Assembly: GCA_020723345.1 (NCBI GenBank)
Contig: DYJA01000004.1
Span: 107,443 to 171,442, forward strand
DNA length: 64,000 nt
Source: Candidatus Aquidulcis sp.
GTDB taxonomy: Bacteria; Chloroflexota; Anaerolineae; UBA4142
Direction of reading: 5' to 3'
Shown: positions 48,404 to 57,028 of the stretch, piece by piece
Position numbering within the stretch: position 1 is the stretch's first letter
Layout: each line of letters starts with the position of its first letter
The notes under the pieces: generated by a model
What the model was told of the DNA's origin: nothing
The model's database searches: none
What the model saw: only the letters and a program-made list of their open reading frames with translations
Program-made: the position numbers and the translations under genes

Positions 48404-49879
48404 ATGCCAATCCAACCTTTACTGATTGCCAAAAGCAAACAAGAACTGTGCTTGCTTCCCAAGATGACCAATCGTCACGGCATGATCGCCGGCGCGACCG
48501 GCACCGGCAAGACGGTGACGCTGCAGACGATTGCCGAAAGTCTGAGCAAAAGCGGCGTCCCTGTTTTCCTCGCGGACATCAAAGGCGATTTGTCCGGCAT
48601 CAGCCAGCCGGGCGGAAACAATCCCAAGGTCGCCGATCGCGTCAAACAACTCGAACTCAAAGACTTTGCCTTCTCCGGTTGTCCCGTCACTTTTTGGGAC
48701 GTCTTTGGCGAACAAGGTCACCCAGTTCGCGCGACGATTTCGGATATGGGACCGCTCCTCCTCAGCCGTTTGCTCGATCTGAACGAAACGCAGTCGGGTG
48801 TGCTCGCGCTCATTTTCAAAATCGCTGACGACAACCAGATGCTCCTGCTCGATCTGAAGGATTTGCGCGCGATGGTGCAGTACGTCGGCGACAACGCCAA
48901 GCAATTCAAAACCGAGTACGGCAACGTTTCACCGGCGAGCGTCGGCGCGATTCAGCGCGGGTTGTTGCAACTGGAGCAGCAAGGCGCGGACAAATTCTTT
49001 GGCGAACCGCAACTCGAACTCGACGACCTTCTCCAAACCGACAACAAAGGTAACGGGATGGTCAACATCATCGCGGCGGATAAACTCTTTCAAGCGCCGA
49101 AAGTGTATTCCACGTTTCTGCTGTGGCTGCTCGCGGAATTATTCGAGAATTTGCCGGAAGTCGGCGATCTGGACAAGCCGAAACTCGTCTTCTTCTTCGA
49201 CGAGGCGCATCTCCTCTTCAACGACGCGCCGCAAGCGCTCCTCGAAAAGATCGAACAGGTCGTGCGGCTGATTCGCTCGAAAGGCGTCGGCGTTTTCTTC
49301 ATCAGCCAAAATCCGTTGGACATTCCAGACATGGTGCTGGGACAGTTGGGCAATCGCGTGCAACACGCTTTGCGCGCCTTCACGCCGCGCGATCAAAAAG
49401 CGGTCAAAGCCGCGGCGCAAACTTTCCGCGTCAATCCGGAGTTGGATACCGAATCGGCAATCATCGAGCTGGGCGTCGGCGAAGCGCTGATATCGTTCCT
49501 CGAAGAAAAAGGGACGCCCGCGATTGTCCAGCGCGCGTTCGTCTGCCCGCCGCACAGCCAAATCGGACCGATCGCGCCGGAGCAGCGCAAACAGATCCTC
49601 AAACAATCGTTGGTCGCGGGACATTACGAGCGCGCCGTCGATCGCGAATCGGCGTTTGAGATGCTCAAAGCGCGCGCGCAACAGGCGGCGCAACAAGCCG
49701 AGCCAGTCGAAGAAAAACCCAAGGCGGCGCGCAAGCCCGCGCGCCAAAGCGATGACGTGATGACGGCGGTGATGAAAAGCGCCGGGCGCGCGATGGCAAG
49801 TCAAGCCGGTCGCGAAATCACGCGCGGCATTCTCGGTTCGCTGCTCGGCGTCTCGACGACGACGCGGCGGCGGCGATAA
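48404..49879 (+). CDS. HerA-like DUF853 (YjgR-type) ATPase
   Basis: A 491-residue P-loop ATPase of the HerA/FtsK clade. [20 protein letters not shown] is Walker [13 protein letters not shown] follows it, [13 protein letters not shown] is Walker B, and [20 protein letters not shown] the sensor motif of DUF853/YjgR proteins. The C-terminal tail is helical and Ala/Gln/Arg rich. Function unknown; DNA or protein translocation is typical of the clade. ATG 48404 follows AAGGAGAACG. It is the first of several closely spaced genes on this strand. Confidence 0.94.
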   Translation: MPIQPLLIAKSKQELCLLPKMTNRHGMIAGATGTGKTVTLQTIAESLSKSGVPVFLADIKGDLSGISQPGGNNPKVADRVKQLELKDFAFSGCPVTFWDVFGEQGHPVRATISDMGPLLLSRLLDLNETQSGVLALIFKIADDNQMLLLDLKDLRAMVQYVGDNAKQFKTEYGNVSPASVGAIQRGLLQLEQQGADKFFGEPQLELDDLLQTDNKGNGMVNIIAADKLFQAPKVYSTFLLWLLAELFENLPEVGDLDKPKLVFFFDEAHLLFNDAPQALLEKIEQVVRLIRSKGVGVFFISQNPLDIPDMVLGQLGNRVQHALRAFTPRDQKAVKAAAQTFRVNPELDTESAIIELGVGEALISFLEEKGTPAIVQRAFVCPPHSQIGPIAPEQRKQILKQSLVAGHYERAVDRESAFEMLKARAQQAAQQAEPVEEKPKAARKPARQSDDVMTAVMKSAGRAMASQAGREITRGILGSLLGVSTTTRRRR

Positions 49880-49910
49880 ACTTTGCAAGTGCAGTTTTCA
49901 GGAGGCAACC

Positions 49911-50765
49911 ATGAGTCCGACCAATGATCCGATGGCTGGCGCGCTTGGCGGTTTGCTCGGTGCGCTGCTCGGCGGGACACCGCAAGTGCAAAACCAAATG
50001 CAACAGACCGGACAATCGCTCGACGATGTTCTCGGTTCAAATTCTGGAAGCGAAGCCGCGACGAGTGGGCAAGCCGCGCCGGCAATGGGCGATCTCCTGG
50101 GTGCGTTGCTCGGCGGCAGCGCGTCAACGGGGGGAACTCCGGCGCAAGGCGCGGGCGGCGACGTGCTGGGATCACTTTTGGGCAGTATGCTCGGTGGCAG
50201 TGGCGCGCAATCGGGGATGCCGGCGCAGGGCGCGGGCGGCGACGTGCTTGGCTCGCTGCTGGGGAGTATGCTCGGCAGTGGAATGTCGCCGCAACAAATG
50301 CCGGCGGCGGGCGGCGATCAAATCAGTTCGATGCTCGGCGGTTTGCTTGGCGTTGATCCGAGCGGTGGCGCGGGCGTGATCGCCAACAATCCGATTGCGA
50401 ATGGTTTCGTCGCGCCGATTGTCGAAGCGTTGGCGCGCAAGACCGGGATCGCGCCGGGCATCGCGCAAGTCGTTGTCGTCTTTGCGATCAACGCGCTCCT
50501 CTCCGGCGTGGCGCAGCAAGGCGCGCGCCAAGGATTCAACAGCAACGAGTTAGTCGAGAAACTGAGCAGCGGCGAACCAGTCACTCAAAAATATCTGAAA
50601 GACAGCGGCTTGTTGGCGGACCTGACGCAGCAAACCGGCTTGAGCCAAAAGACCGCATCGCAAAGTCTACAGCAAGTTTTTCAGGCGTTGGGTACTCAGA
50701 TGGGCGAAGGAACGGTGAGCGACCATCAGGAGGAATTGCAGACGCTCTTGAAAAAATGGAAATAG
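49911..50765 (+). CDS. Gly/Ala-rich repeat protein with C-terminal helical domain (DUF937-like)
   Basis: A 284-residue protein. The N-terminal half repeats LGGLLGALLGG, DLLGALLGG, GGDVLGSLLGSML and QISSMLGGLLG, about 25-30 residues apart, separated by Gly/Ala/Gln linkers (TPAQGAGGDV). The C-terminal part from about residue 185 is helical (ARKTGIAPGIAQVVVVFAIN, and SQKTASQSLQQVFQALG), resembling bacterial DUF937 modules. Function unknown; low-complexity repeats suggest assembly. GGAGG precedes ATG 49911. Confidence 0.8.
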   Translation: MSPTNDPMAGALGGLLGALLGGTPQVQNQMQQTGQSLDDVLGSNSGSEAATSGQAAPAMGDLLGALLGGSASTGGTPAQGAGGDVLGSLLGSMLGGSGAQSGMPAQGAGGDVLGSLLGSMLGSGMSPQQMPAAGGDQISSMLGGLLGVDPSGGAGVIANNPIANGFVAPIVEALARKTGIAPGIAQVVVVFAINALLSGVAQQGARQGFNSNELVEKLSSGEPVTQKYLKDSGLLADLTQQTGLSQKTASQSLQQVFQALGTQMGEGTVSDHQEELQTLLKKWK

Positions 50766-50848
50766 CGCGACGATGCGCGTAGACGAGTGGGGCTCGCCAG
50801 GATTATTTTTCGTGGACGAGCCCTATTTTGCGCCCAGAGGAAATCCGG

Positions 50849-51235
50849 ATGCGATTCGATAAGATCATGCAGGGCATTTCCGAACAGTTGTATGGCGACG
50901 AAAAACTTCGTTCCAATTTCACGGATGACGAAGCGACGCTGGTTTTAGGTTGGGCATTCCGGTGGATCGAAGAACAAATCGGCGCGGCAACCGACCAAGT
51001 CAACGCGAAACAAATCGCCCAACGCGCGTCCGCGCGCGCGCGGGAAGCAGTCAGCGCGCTCAACGCGCTCGCAAGTCGGTCGGGTCCGGTGCGGCTCGCG
51101 GAGGCGGTGGCGACGCTGGAACCGTTGTTGAAGATCGATCAAAAGACGCCGCGCGTCCAAATGTTCAAATTGCTGACGACGTTGCTCGGCGCGGCGTGGA
51201 GTAGCGCGCCGAGCCAATCCAAAGGCAAGCGGTGA
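50849..51235 (+). CDS. Hypothetical protein
   Basis: A 128-residue protein: MRFDKIMQGISEQLYGDEKL, a helical fold with the acidic EQIGAATDQVNAKQIAQRAS and no membrane helix or known motif. It is probably all-alpha. AGAGGAAATCCGG precedes ATG 50849; the TTG start 21 bp upstream is less likely. It lies between the Gly-rich gene and the phospholipase D-like gene in an apparent operon, so it may serve with them. Confidence 0.75.
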   Translation: MRFDKIMQGISEQLYGDEKLRSNFTDDEATLVLGWAFRWIEEQIGAATDQVNAKQIAQRASARAREAVSALNALASRSGPVRLAEAVATLEPLLKIDQKTPRVQMFKLLTTLLGAAWSSAPSQSKGKR

Positions 51236-51251
51236 CAAGATTGAGGAAGCG

Positions 51252-52349
51252 ATGAAGCGTTCAACCAAGATATTCTTGATCGGAATGGTCGTAGGCGTAG
51301 GAATTTGCTTGACGCTCGCCGTGCTTGCGCTTTTGCTATTGCCCAGCGAACCTAGCGTGCGATTATCGGAAACGGGAAACGCGGGCGGGTGGTACACGGT
51401 CTATTTCACCGCGCCGAAAAGTCCGGCGCGCGAAAGCAATCCGCCGGACAGTCTCGATGCCGCGCTGACGCGTTTTATCCAATCCGCAAAATCGAGCGTG
51501 GACATCGCGGCATCGCAACTCGATTTGCCGGGCGTGATCCAGGCATTGCTCGACGCGAAAAAGCGCGGCGCGGTCGTGCGCGTCGTCGCCGATGTGGATA
51601 TTCTGTCCGACAAGAAAGAAAATCAAGCGTTCAAAGAGTTGGAAAACGCTGGCATCCGCGTCGTCGGCGGGAATCCGAACGCGATCATGCACAACAAATT
51701 CGTCGTCGTGGACAAAACCGCGGTGTGGACGGGTTCGTGGAACTTTACGACGAACGACACGTACCGCTACAACAACAACGGCGTCGCGATCCAATCGCCC
51801 GAACTCGCGCGCAATTACACCGCGACGTTCGAGAAAATGTTCGCCGATAAAAAATTCGGCGCGCAACGCAAGCCGGGCGGGACGACGCCGCGCTTGACGA
51901 TTGGCGGCAGCGCGGTCGAAAACTATTTCGCGCCCGAAGACAAGGTCGCCGCCAAAATCGTCGCGCGGCTCAAGCAAGCCGCGCGCACGATTGACTTTAT
52001 GGCGTACTCGTTCACCGACGACGACATCGGCGCGGTCGTGCTGGAACGCGCGAAAGGCGGCGTGCAAGTGCGCGGCGTGTTCGAGAACACCGGCTCGGAG
52101 ACGCAGTACAGCGAGTACGGCAAACTGAAGCAAGCCAAACTCGACGTGCGGCAGGACGGCAACCCGTACTTGATGCACCACAAAGTTTTTATCGTGGACG
52201 GCAAGACCGTCATCTTTGGCTCGTACAATTTTTCCAAGAGCGCGGACGAGGACAACGACGAGAACCTGCTCATCGTGGATGATCTCGCGCTCGCCGCGCA
52301 GTTTGAAGCGGAGTTCGCGCGCGTGTACGAGCAGGCGAAGAAAAAGTGA
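51252..52349 (+). CDS. Phospholipase D-family (HKD) protein, membrane-anchored
   Basis: A 365-residue protein with an N-terminal transmembrane helix (IGMVVGVGICLTLAVLALLL) and two HKD motifs: MHNKFVVVDKTAVWTGSWNF and MHHKVFIVDGKTVIFGSYNF, each His-x-Lys-x4-Asp followed by GSxN. These belong to the phospholipase D/nuclease superfamily; the two motifs make one active site. The N-terminal anchor suggests activity on the outer side. Substrates of related bacterial proteins are lipids or DNA. Confidence 0.93.
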   Translation: MKRSTKIFLIGMVVGVGICLTLAVLALLLLPSEPSVRLSETGNAGGWYTVYFTAPKSPARESNPPDSLDAALTRFIQSAKSSVDIAASQLDLPGVIQALLDAKKRGAVVRVVADVDILSDKKENQAFKELENAGIRVVGGNPNAIMHNKFVVVDKTAVWTGSWNFTTNDTYRYNNNGVAIQSPELARNYTATFEKMFADKKFGAQRKPGGTTPRLTIGGSAVENYFAPEDKVAAKIVARLKQAARTIDFMAYSFTDDDIGAVVLERAKGGVQVRGVFENTGSETQYSEYGKLKQAKLDVRQDGNPYLMHHKVFIVDGKTVIFGSYNFSKSADEDNDENLLIVDDLALAAQFEAEFARVYEQAKKK

Positions 52350-52456
52350 ACGGTGAACAGTGAACGGTCAACAGTATTCAGTGTTCAGTGTTCAGTGTTC
52401 AGTTTGTTTTCTGAATACTGGATACTGAATTCTGAAAACTGAATACTGAACACTGG
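52350..52456. repeat. Heptad word arrays, inverted (GAACGGT, TCAGTGT, GAATACT)
   Basis: GAACGGT/GAACAGT copies, then TTCAGTGTTCAGTGTTCAGT, then its approximate complement CTGAATACTGGATACTGAAT. The period is 7. It closely resembles the arrays at 8770 and 40876. Confidence 0.85.
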
Positions 52457-52566
52457 TTTGTGCTGAACTTGACGGAAACGCGATTCTTGGCTAGAATCGG
52501 AATTGCAGTTTGGGCGGGTTCAGTCATCCCGACTGTTAGCAAGCCGTACTTGGTTCGTGCGGCTGA

Positions 52567-52612
52567 GAAAAAAAAGCGGCAGCCGCGTGTGGGGTTGCCG
52601 TTTGTTTTTTGC
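52567..52612. terminator. Terminator-type hairpin
   Basis: AGCGGCAGCC...GGTTGCCGTT with A- and T-runs on the two flanks; it could work in either direction. Confidence 0.6.
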
Positions 52613-52787
52613 GGGCGAAACACCGCGCCGCGCGTGGCGACCTGTGGCGGGCAGAATCTGCGGGCAAGAAAAAACGCTCGGGGACACAGCAGGATACTAT
52701 GATAGCGAAGATGATGCGCGCGTGGCAGACTTCACAGCGTAGACGTTTTTCCGAATTGTATGGGAGATTGAAAAAATGCGACATCAT

Positions 52788-52815
52788 TTGACATTTCTTA
52801 CATTCAGGGTAAAAT
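52788..52815 (+). promoter_or_regulatory. Promoter candidate for the three-gene cassette
   Basis: TTGACA and TAAAAT with a 16-bp spacer. A second TATAAT at 52946-52951 closer to the gene is an alternative. Confidence 0.5.
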
Positions 52816-53007
52816 AAATACTGAAAAGTCGCAAGGTGATCCAAATCTATTCGCCATGACTTTCACGCTTACATTTGGGGTAATCTTGCATATCGAGAGT
52901 TCATTTAGGATCCGGTTCGTTCTTATCTATCTTCTCTCGCTGATATATAATCCCTGCCAACGACTTCCATGAACCTCGAACATGTGCAAAGTGTCTAGGA
53001 GGCAAAA

Positions 53008-53328
53008 ATGATGGCGGTCCGTGCCAGCAAGCGTGTTTCGATGAAGGAATCCCCTAATCAGTTCGTGGGTTATTCCAATGTTGTTGCAGTCAACATCTCT
53101 GCCGAAGAAACCATTCTCCTTTTTGGCCTAAGAGAGCACCAAAATCCCGATCAGGCGAACTCGGTCGCCAAGCTCTACATCTCCCCAGCACATGCAAAGA
53201 GGCTTGCCAAGACGCTCGCCGGTGTCATTGAGACTTATGAAGAGACCTTTGGAGAAATCATCGCTGACCCACTGGAGCGTATGAGTCCCGAAGCACGAGC
53301 AAAAATCGAGAATCAACTTAAGGGGTAG
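53008..53328 (+). CDS. DUF3467-type protein
   Basis: A 106-residue protein: YSNVVAVNISAEETILLFGL followed by AKLYISPAHAKRLAKTLAGV and a C-terminal helix, the DUF3467 pattern. Its role is unknown. AGGAGG precedes ATG 53008. It has lower GC than its neighbours and is followed 6 bp later by the next cassette gene. Confidence 0.8.
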   Translation: MMAVRASKRVSMKESPNQFVGYSNVVAVNISAEETILLFGLREHQNPDQANSVAKLYISPAHAKRLAKTLAGVIETYEETFGEIIADPLERMSPEARAKIENQLKG

Positions 53329-53334
53329 ATAAAC

Positions 53335-53829
53335 GTGGGTGAATTCTTTGGGATAAGTACGTCTGAACAGGGCAAGACCATAGTAATTAGTGAGGACTCT
53401 GGAACTCCATCGCTTGGGAACATCAACCAGTTCCTAGATAAACTGGATAATGTCAGGAAGCTTGGAATATTGAGCGCGCTAATCAAGATTAGTGAAGATA
53501 CAGGCAACTATGTGCAAATGTCGCAGGAGTTGAAGTTCCTTCCTGTTCTAATTGATCAAAACAACCAACCGATTCCCTTGTATCACTTCGTGGAAGTGCT
53601 TGATGAGATAGTTGACTACGACAAAATCCATCAAGTGTTCCCTACCATATCTTTCGCTCAAATTAACGGAGCTGTCTCGTTCTTGAGAAAACTTTCGTTG
53701 TTCAACACTGCTGAGATCGATATTGATCAGCTCGAAGATGAAGATACTGCCCAAGACCAAACATTCTTGAATGAACTCAGGCGAGCTCTTGCCGACCAGG
53801 AGATAACCCGTGTGCTCTATCACGACTAA
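53335..53829 (+). CDS. Antitoxin-like protein with DUF433-type C-terminus
   Basis: A 164-residue protein. Residues about 70-125 (LPVLIDQNNQPIPLYHFVEV, then LDEIVDYDKIHQVFPTISFA) resemble the DUF433/VapB-type antitoxin helix-turn-helix pattern, where an acidic tail follows. The N-terminal part matches nothing I know. The start is GTG 53335 after AAGGGG. Its stop overlaps the next start, and the downstream gene looks like a RelE-type toxin. Confidence 0.6.
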   Translation: MGEFFGISTSEQGKTIVISEDSGTPSLGNINQFLDKLDNVRKLGILSALIKISEDTGNYVQMSQELKFLPVLIDQNNQPIPLYHFVEVLDEIVDYDKIHQVFPTISFAQINGAVSFLRKLSLFNTAEIDIDQLEDEDTAQDQTFLNELRRALADQEITRVLYHD

Positions 53830-54169
53830 TGCCACAGTAGATCAACAGTTAGAGCATCTTGAACTATCTAACAACAGGCAAATGATTGAAAAGAGGCTTA
53901 TCGATTTTGCGCGCGAAGCCTCGCCCGAGTGTCGTGGAGCCCTTGACGTAGCCGGGATGCATGGCTTTCCTGCCGACCTCAAAGAGGTTAGAAAAAAACA
54001 AATTGGTAGACACCGGGTCTATTACACTGGTTTTCACAAGCAGTGCAATTACCATACTTTTTACATCAAAGAATTTAAGAGAACAGGTGTTGACGATGAT
54101 AGTGACCGTCACTTTCAAAACAGACTACGCAGCGCTCTAAGTCTACCACCGACGCGCAGGCTCACGTAG
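53810..54169 (+). CDS. RelE/HigB-like toxin candidate
   Basis: A 119-residue protein. The central part IGRHRVYYTGFHKQCNYHTF and FYIKEFKRTGVDDDSDRHFQ looks like a RelE/ParE-type fold, with a positively charged strand HRVYY and an alternating KEFKRTG. The start is read as GTG 53810 after AGGAGATAACCC and overlaps the upstream gene by 20 nt, as is usual for toxin-antitoxin pairs. Toxicity is inferred. The unit has lower GC than its neighbours, a sign of transfer. Confidence 0.6.
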   Translation: MCSITTNATVDQQLEHLELSNNRQMIEKRLIDFAREASPECRGALDVAGMHGFPADLKEVRKKQIGRHRVYYTGFHKQCNYHTFYIKEFKRTGVDDDSDRHFQNRLRSALSLPPTRRLT

Positions 54170-54281
54170 TATTCAGATTCACGAATGTTATTTTGAGCAT
54201 CTTCGCGGATCGTGATTTCATCGAGGAGAATGCCCTTTTTCATTTTTCCCCGCGCGCCGCTCAATCAAACCCAAGCCCGCA

Positions 54282-54320
54282 CGCGTGTTCTGTCTACTGC
54301 ATACTGCCCACTGCCTACTG
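54282..54320. repeat. Heptad word array (word CTGCCTA/CTGCATA)
   Basis: CTGTCTA, CTGCATA, CTGCCCA, CTGCCTA, CTGCCCG: five period-7 words beside the end of the dehydrogenase gene. Confidence 0.75.
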
Positions 54321-55331
54321 CCCGCCATTCACTATTACCTTAATCCCCTCGCGCCGCGCCGCCACCGCGAACGCCTCGCTCGTTTTCTCCAACGGGAACC
54401 GGTGCGTCACGAGCGAGCGCACGTCCACGCGTCCGCACGCCACCAGATCAATCGCGCGCGGGTACGTGTGCTTCATTCGCCGCACCACTTTGATCGTCAG
54501 CCCTTTGCGCCGCGCGCTGGACGCGGTGATCGTCGCGCGGTCGTCCTCCGGAATCCCCGCCCACATCACACAGCCGCCCGCTTTGGCGGTCGTGAGCGCG
54601 GTTTCGAGCGCGGCGTTTTGCCCAGCGATTTCGAACGCGACATCCACGCCGCGCTGCTGCGATGCCGCGAGAATCGCGCGCGCTTCGTCGCCGTCCGCCG
54701 CGAAAACCTCCGCGCCGAACGCGCGCGCCGCGTCGAGCCGGTGCGCCAACTTGTCCGTCGCAAAAACGCGCGCCGCGCCGGAAATGCGCGCGACTTGGAT
54801 CATCAGCAGCCCAATCGGTCCGCAGCCGTACACGCCAACGGTCATCCCAGGTCGCAGGTGCGCGAGATCGACCGCGTGCAGCGCGATGCCGAGCGGTTCG
54901 AGCATCACGCCGTCTTCGTCGCTCAGCGCGTCGGGCAGCGGAAAAAGACAATCGGGCTGCCACGCAATAAACTCGCGCAGCGCGCCATCGTCCGAGCCGT
55001 GTCCGGCGAAACGATGCGCGAGGCACAAATTCGGATTGCCTTCGCGGCACGGCTCGCACTTGCCGCAATTGATTTGCGGATCGACCGCGACGCGTCTGCC
55101 GCGCAGTTCGCCGATTTCGACGACGCCGGAAAACTCGTGACCCAGGATCAGCGGTTGCGCGAGTTGCGCGTCGCCGATGCCGCCTTGCGCGAACCAGTGC
55201 AGATCGGAACCGCAAATGCCGACGGCGGTCACGCGGATCAGCGCTTCGTCCGCGCACGGAGTCGGGATCAGTTCGTCGCGCACGCGCATGTCGCCGACGC
55301 CGTGCAAGCGCGCGACGCGCATCGTTTTCAT
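54315..55331 (-). CDS. Zinc-dependent alcohol dehydrogenase (sorbitol/threonine dehydrogenase-like)
   Basis: A 338-residue MDR enzyme. GICGSDLHWF carries the catalytic zinc Cys, LGHEFSGVV the His-Glu, INCGKCEPCREGNPNLC four structural-zinc cysteines, LEPLGIALHAVDL the third catalytic ligand, and VGVYGCGPIGLLMIQVARIS the NAD-binding motif. It oxidises a polyol or sugar. The 3' side touches a heptad array and a palindromic element lies upstream, ahead of an aldolase gene on the same strand. Confidence 0.92.
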   Translation of the reverse strand: MKTMRVARLHGVGDMRVRDELIPTPCADEALIRVTAVGICGSDLHWFAQGGIGDAQLAQPLILGHEFSGVVEIGELRGRRVAVDPQINCGKCEPCREGNPNLCLAHRFAGHGSDDGALREFIAWQPDCLFPLPDALSDEDGVMLEPLGIALHAVDLAHLRPGMTVGVYGCGPIGLLMIQVARISGAARVFATDKLAHRLDAARAFGAEVFAADGDEARAILAASQQRGVDVAFEIAGQNAALETALTTAKAGGCVMWAGIPEDDRATITASSARRKGLTIKVVRRMKHTYPRAIDLVACGRVDVRSLVTHRFPLEKTSEAFAVAARREGIKVIVNGGQ

Positions 55332-55347
55332 TGGTGATTGCCCATTC

Positions 55348-55427
55348 TGTCATTGCGAGGACGTTTTTTGTCCGAAGCAATCTCCAACTCGCGGTTTGGG
55401 GATTGCTTCGCTCCGCTCGCAATGACA
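55348..55427. repeat. Palindromic element TGTCATTGCGAG...CTCGCAATGACA between genes
   Basis: Perfect 12-bp terminal arms and an inner pair CGAAGCAATC / GATTGCTTCG. Element of the same family as the in-frame one in mfd (39631-39781). Confidence 0.85.
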
Positions 55428-55443
55428 CGGCGCGACAATATCT

Positions 55444-56205
55444 TCATCGCCGCAATTCCTTGACGAGATTCTGCGCGCCGGTTCTCAGCATTTCCAAATC
55501 CGTCCAGCACGAAAGCAACGTCATGCCGCGCTGCTGCCACATTTTGATCTGCGCGGGGTCGCCGATGTGAATTCCGCACGCGACGTTGCGCCGCTTTGCC
55601 GCGTCCAGAACGCGCTGCGTCATCGTGTTGACGAGCGCGTCGCTGGGATCGACGCCGAGCGACAACGCCAAGTCCCAGGGTCCGACGAGCACCGCGTCAA
55701 GCCCGGGCGTCGCGAGCAATTCATCCGCGCGTTCGACGGCGATCTTGGATTCGATCTGAATGATCGAAAGAATATTTTCGTTGGCGTGCGCGGTGTACTC
55801 CAACAATTGGACCGGCACAAAATCGTTGTTCGCTTTGCCGCCGAAAATGCCGCGCACGCCCAGCGGCGGGTACCGCATCGCGGCGACGGATCGTTCGGCG
55901 ACCTCGCGCGTTTCGACGCGCGGGACGAGGATGCCTTGCGCGCCGGCGTCGAGCGCGGGCGCGATCAAGTGATACATTCCATCCGGCACGCGCACAATCG
56001 GCGGGATGTTCGCGAGCCGCGCCATTTGAATGATGTGCGCCGCGGTCTGCAAACTGAACACGCCGTGCTCCAGATCGAGAAAAAAGTAATCGAACCCCGC
56101 GTCGGCAAGAATTTTTGCCAGCGCCGGATTGTCGAACTCGGTGATCATCATACCGAAAACGGCTTCGCCGCGTTTGAGTTTCGCGCGGACAAGATTATCT
56201 CGCAT
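55444..56205 (-). CDS. HpcH/HpaI-type aldolase
   Basis: A 253-residue TIM-barrel aldolase of the 2-keto-3-deoxy-sugar/4-hydroxy-2-oxoheptanedioate family. FDYFFLDLEHGVFSLQ has the conserved Glu-His, PPIVRVPDG the catalytic Arg, ILSIIQIESKIAVERADELL the metal-binding Glu, and LDAVLVGPWDLALSLG the metal-binding Asp. It cleaves a 2-oxo acid into pyruvate and an aldehyde. ATG 56205 follows GGAGGGAATTG. The RraA gene precedes it on the strand, and a sugar dehydrogenase follows. Confidence 0.94.
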   Translation of the reverse strand: MRDNLVRAKLKRGEAVFGMMITEFDNPALAKILADAGFDYFFLDLEHGVFSLQTAAHIIQMARLANIPPIVRVPDGMYHLIAPALDAGAQGILVPRVETREVAERSVAAMRYPPLGVRGIFGGKANNDFVPVQLLEYTAHANENILSIIQIESKIAVERADELLATPGLDAVLVGPWDLALSLGVDPSDALVNTMTQRVLDAAKRRNVACGIHIGDPAQIKMWQQRGMTLLSCWTDLEMLRTGAQNLVKELRR

Positions 56206-56223
56206 CAATTCCCTCCGAAAAAT

Positions 56224-56949
56224 TTATTTGCGCGCCCGCGAAACCCGCGCCTGGATTTTTTCCATCCGCGCTTTCGATTCGGCGCGCATTTCGCGCAACA
56301 ACTTGGCGCTCGGATTCGGTTGGCGCATCGCGTCGATCACGATTGTCTCTGCCGCGATGAACTCGTCCGCGACGCCGAGCAAATCGTCCACGATGTCGAG
56401 CGGAATCGTCGTGACGCCGTTGCAATCGCCATGAAGCAAATCGTTCGGGTAAACTACGATGCCGCCGACGTGAACGGGCACGTGAATCTGCGTTGTGGTC
56501 GAATAGCCGTGCGCGCAAATCGTGCCGTTCGTGAACGCGGGGAAACCCAGTTTGCGAACCTGATCGAGATCGCGTCCCGCGCCGCTCGTGATGATGCCGA
56601 CCGCGCCGAACGCTTTGTACGACGTACACATGACTTCGCCGAACGTCGCGGCGACGACCGGCGAATCCAAATCTTGAAACACGACGACGGCAGGTCCCGA
56701 CAATTCCGCAAAGCGTTCGACTTGTTTGTCGAGAGTGCCGTACACGTCGCCCTGGCGCGGCACCGCCGACGCGCGAAAGGTCGCGGTCGCAGCAAAGCCG
56801 ACCAGCGGCGGCATTTCGGGAAACGCGGCGACGATGCGCGCGTCCATATAGCCGGTGCTGCGCGGGCGCACGTCGAAAAGTTCGATCACGTTGCAAATTG
56901 TCGGCGTGTCATAGTTGCGAAGTTTCGCCAGGGTTTGCGCTGAAATCAT
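56224..56949 (-). CDS. RraA-family 4-hydroxy-4-methyl-2-oxoglutarate aldolase-like protein
   Basis: A 241-residue protein with the RraA/Hmg-aldolase core: YDTPTICNVIELF, GVATTATFR-like GFAATATFRASA, FGEVMCTSYKAFGAVGIITS, GRDLDQVRKLGFPAF with the conserved Arg-Asp. These act as divalent-metal aldolases/oxaloacetate decarboxylases or regulators of RNase E. Here the adjacent aldolase favours catabolism of sugar acids. GGAGATTAGCAA precedes ATG 56949. Confidence 0.9.
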   Translation of the reverse strand: MISAQTLAKLRNYDTPTICNVIELFDVRPRSTGYMDARIVAAFPEMPPLVGFAATATFRASAVPRQGDVYGTLDKQVERFAELSGPAVVVFQDLDSPVVAATFGEVMCTSYKAFGAVGIITSGAGRDLDQVRKLGFPAFTNGTICAHGYSTTTQIHVPVHVGGIVVYPNDLLHGDCNGVTTIPLDIVDDLLGVADEFIAAETIVIDAMRQPNPSAKLLREMRAESKARMEKIQARVSRARK

Positions 56950-56961
56950 TTGCTAATCTCC

Positions 56962-57028
56962 TGGAGATAGGACACCGATAAACACCGATGAACACCGATT
57001 AAAAAAATCTGTGTTAATCTGCGCCAAT
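56962..57028. repeat. Short-word inverted array (ACACCGATGA / ATCTGTGTTA, period 10)
   Basis: ACACCGATAA, ACACCGATGA, ACACCGATT is followed by ATCTGTGTTAATCTGCG and ATCAGTGTCC. Same words as at 4577. Confidence 0.8.

Larger units (their letters stand above)
52457..53007. other. Intergenic stretch before a lower-GC cassette
   Basis: Holds the hairpin at 52567, a promoter near 52788 and the 5' region of the following gene. The base composition becomes clearly poorer in G and C from about 52750. I see no other gene. Confidence 0.55.
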
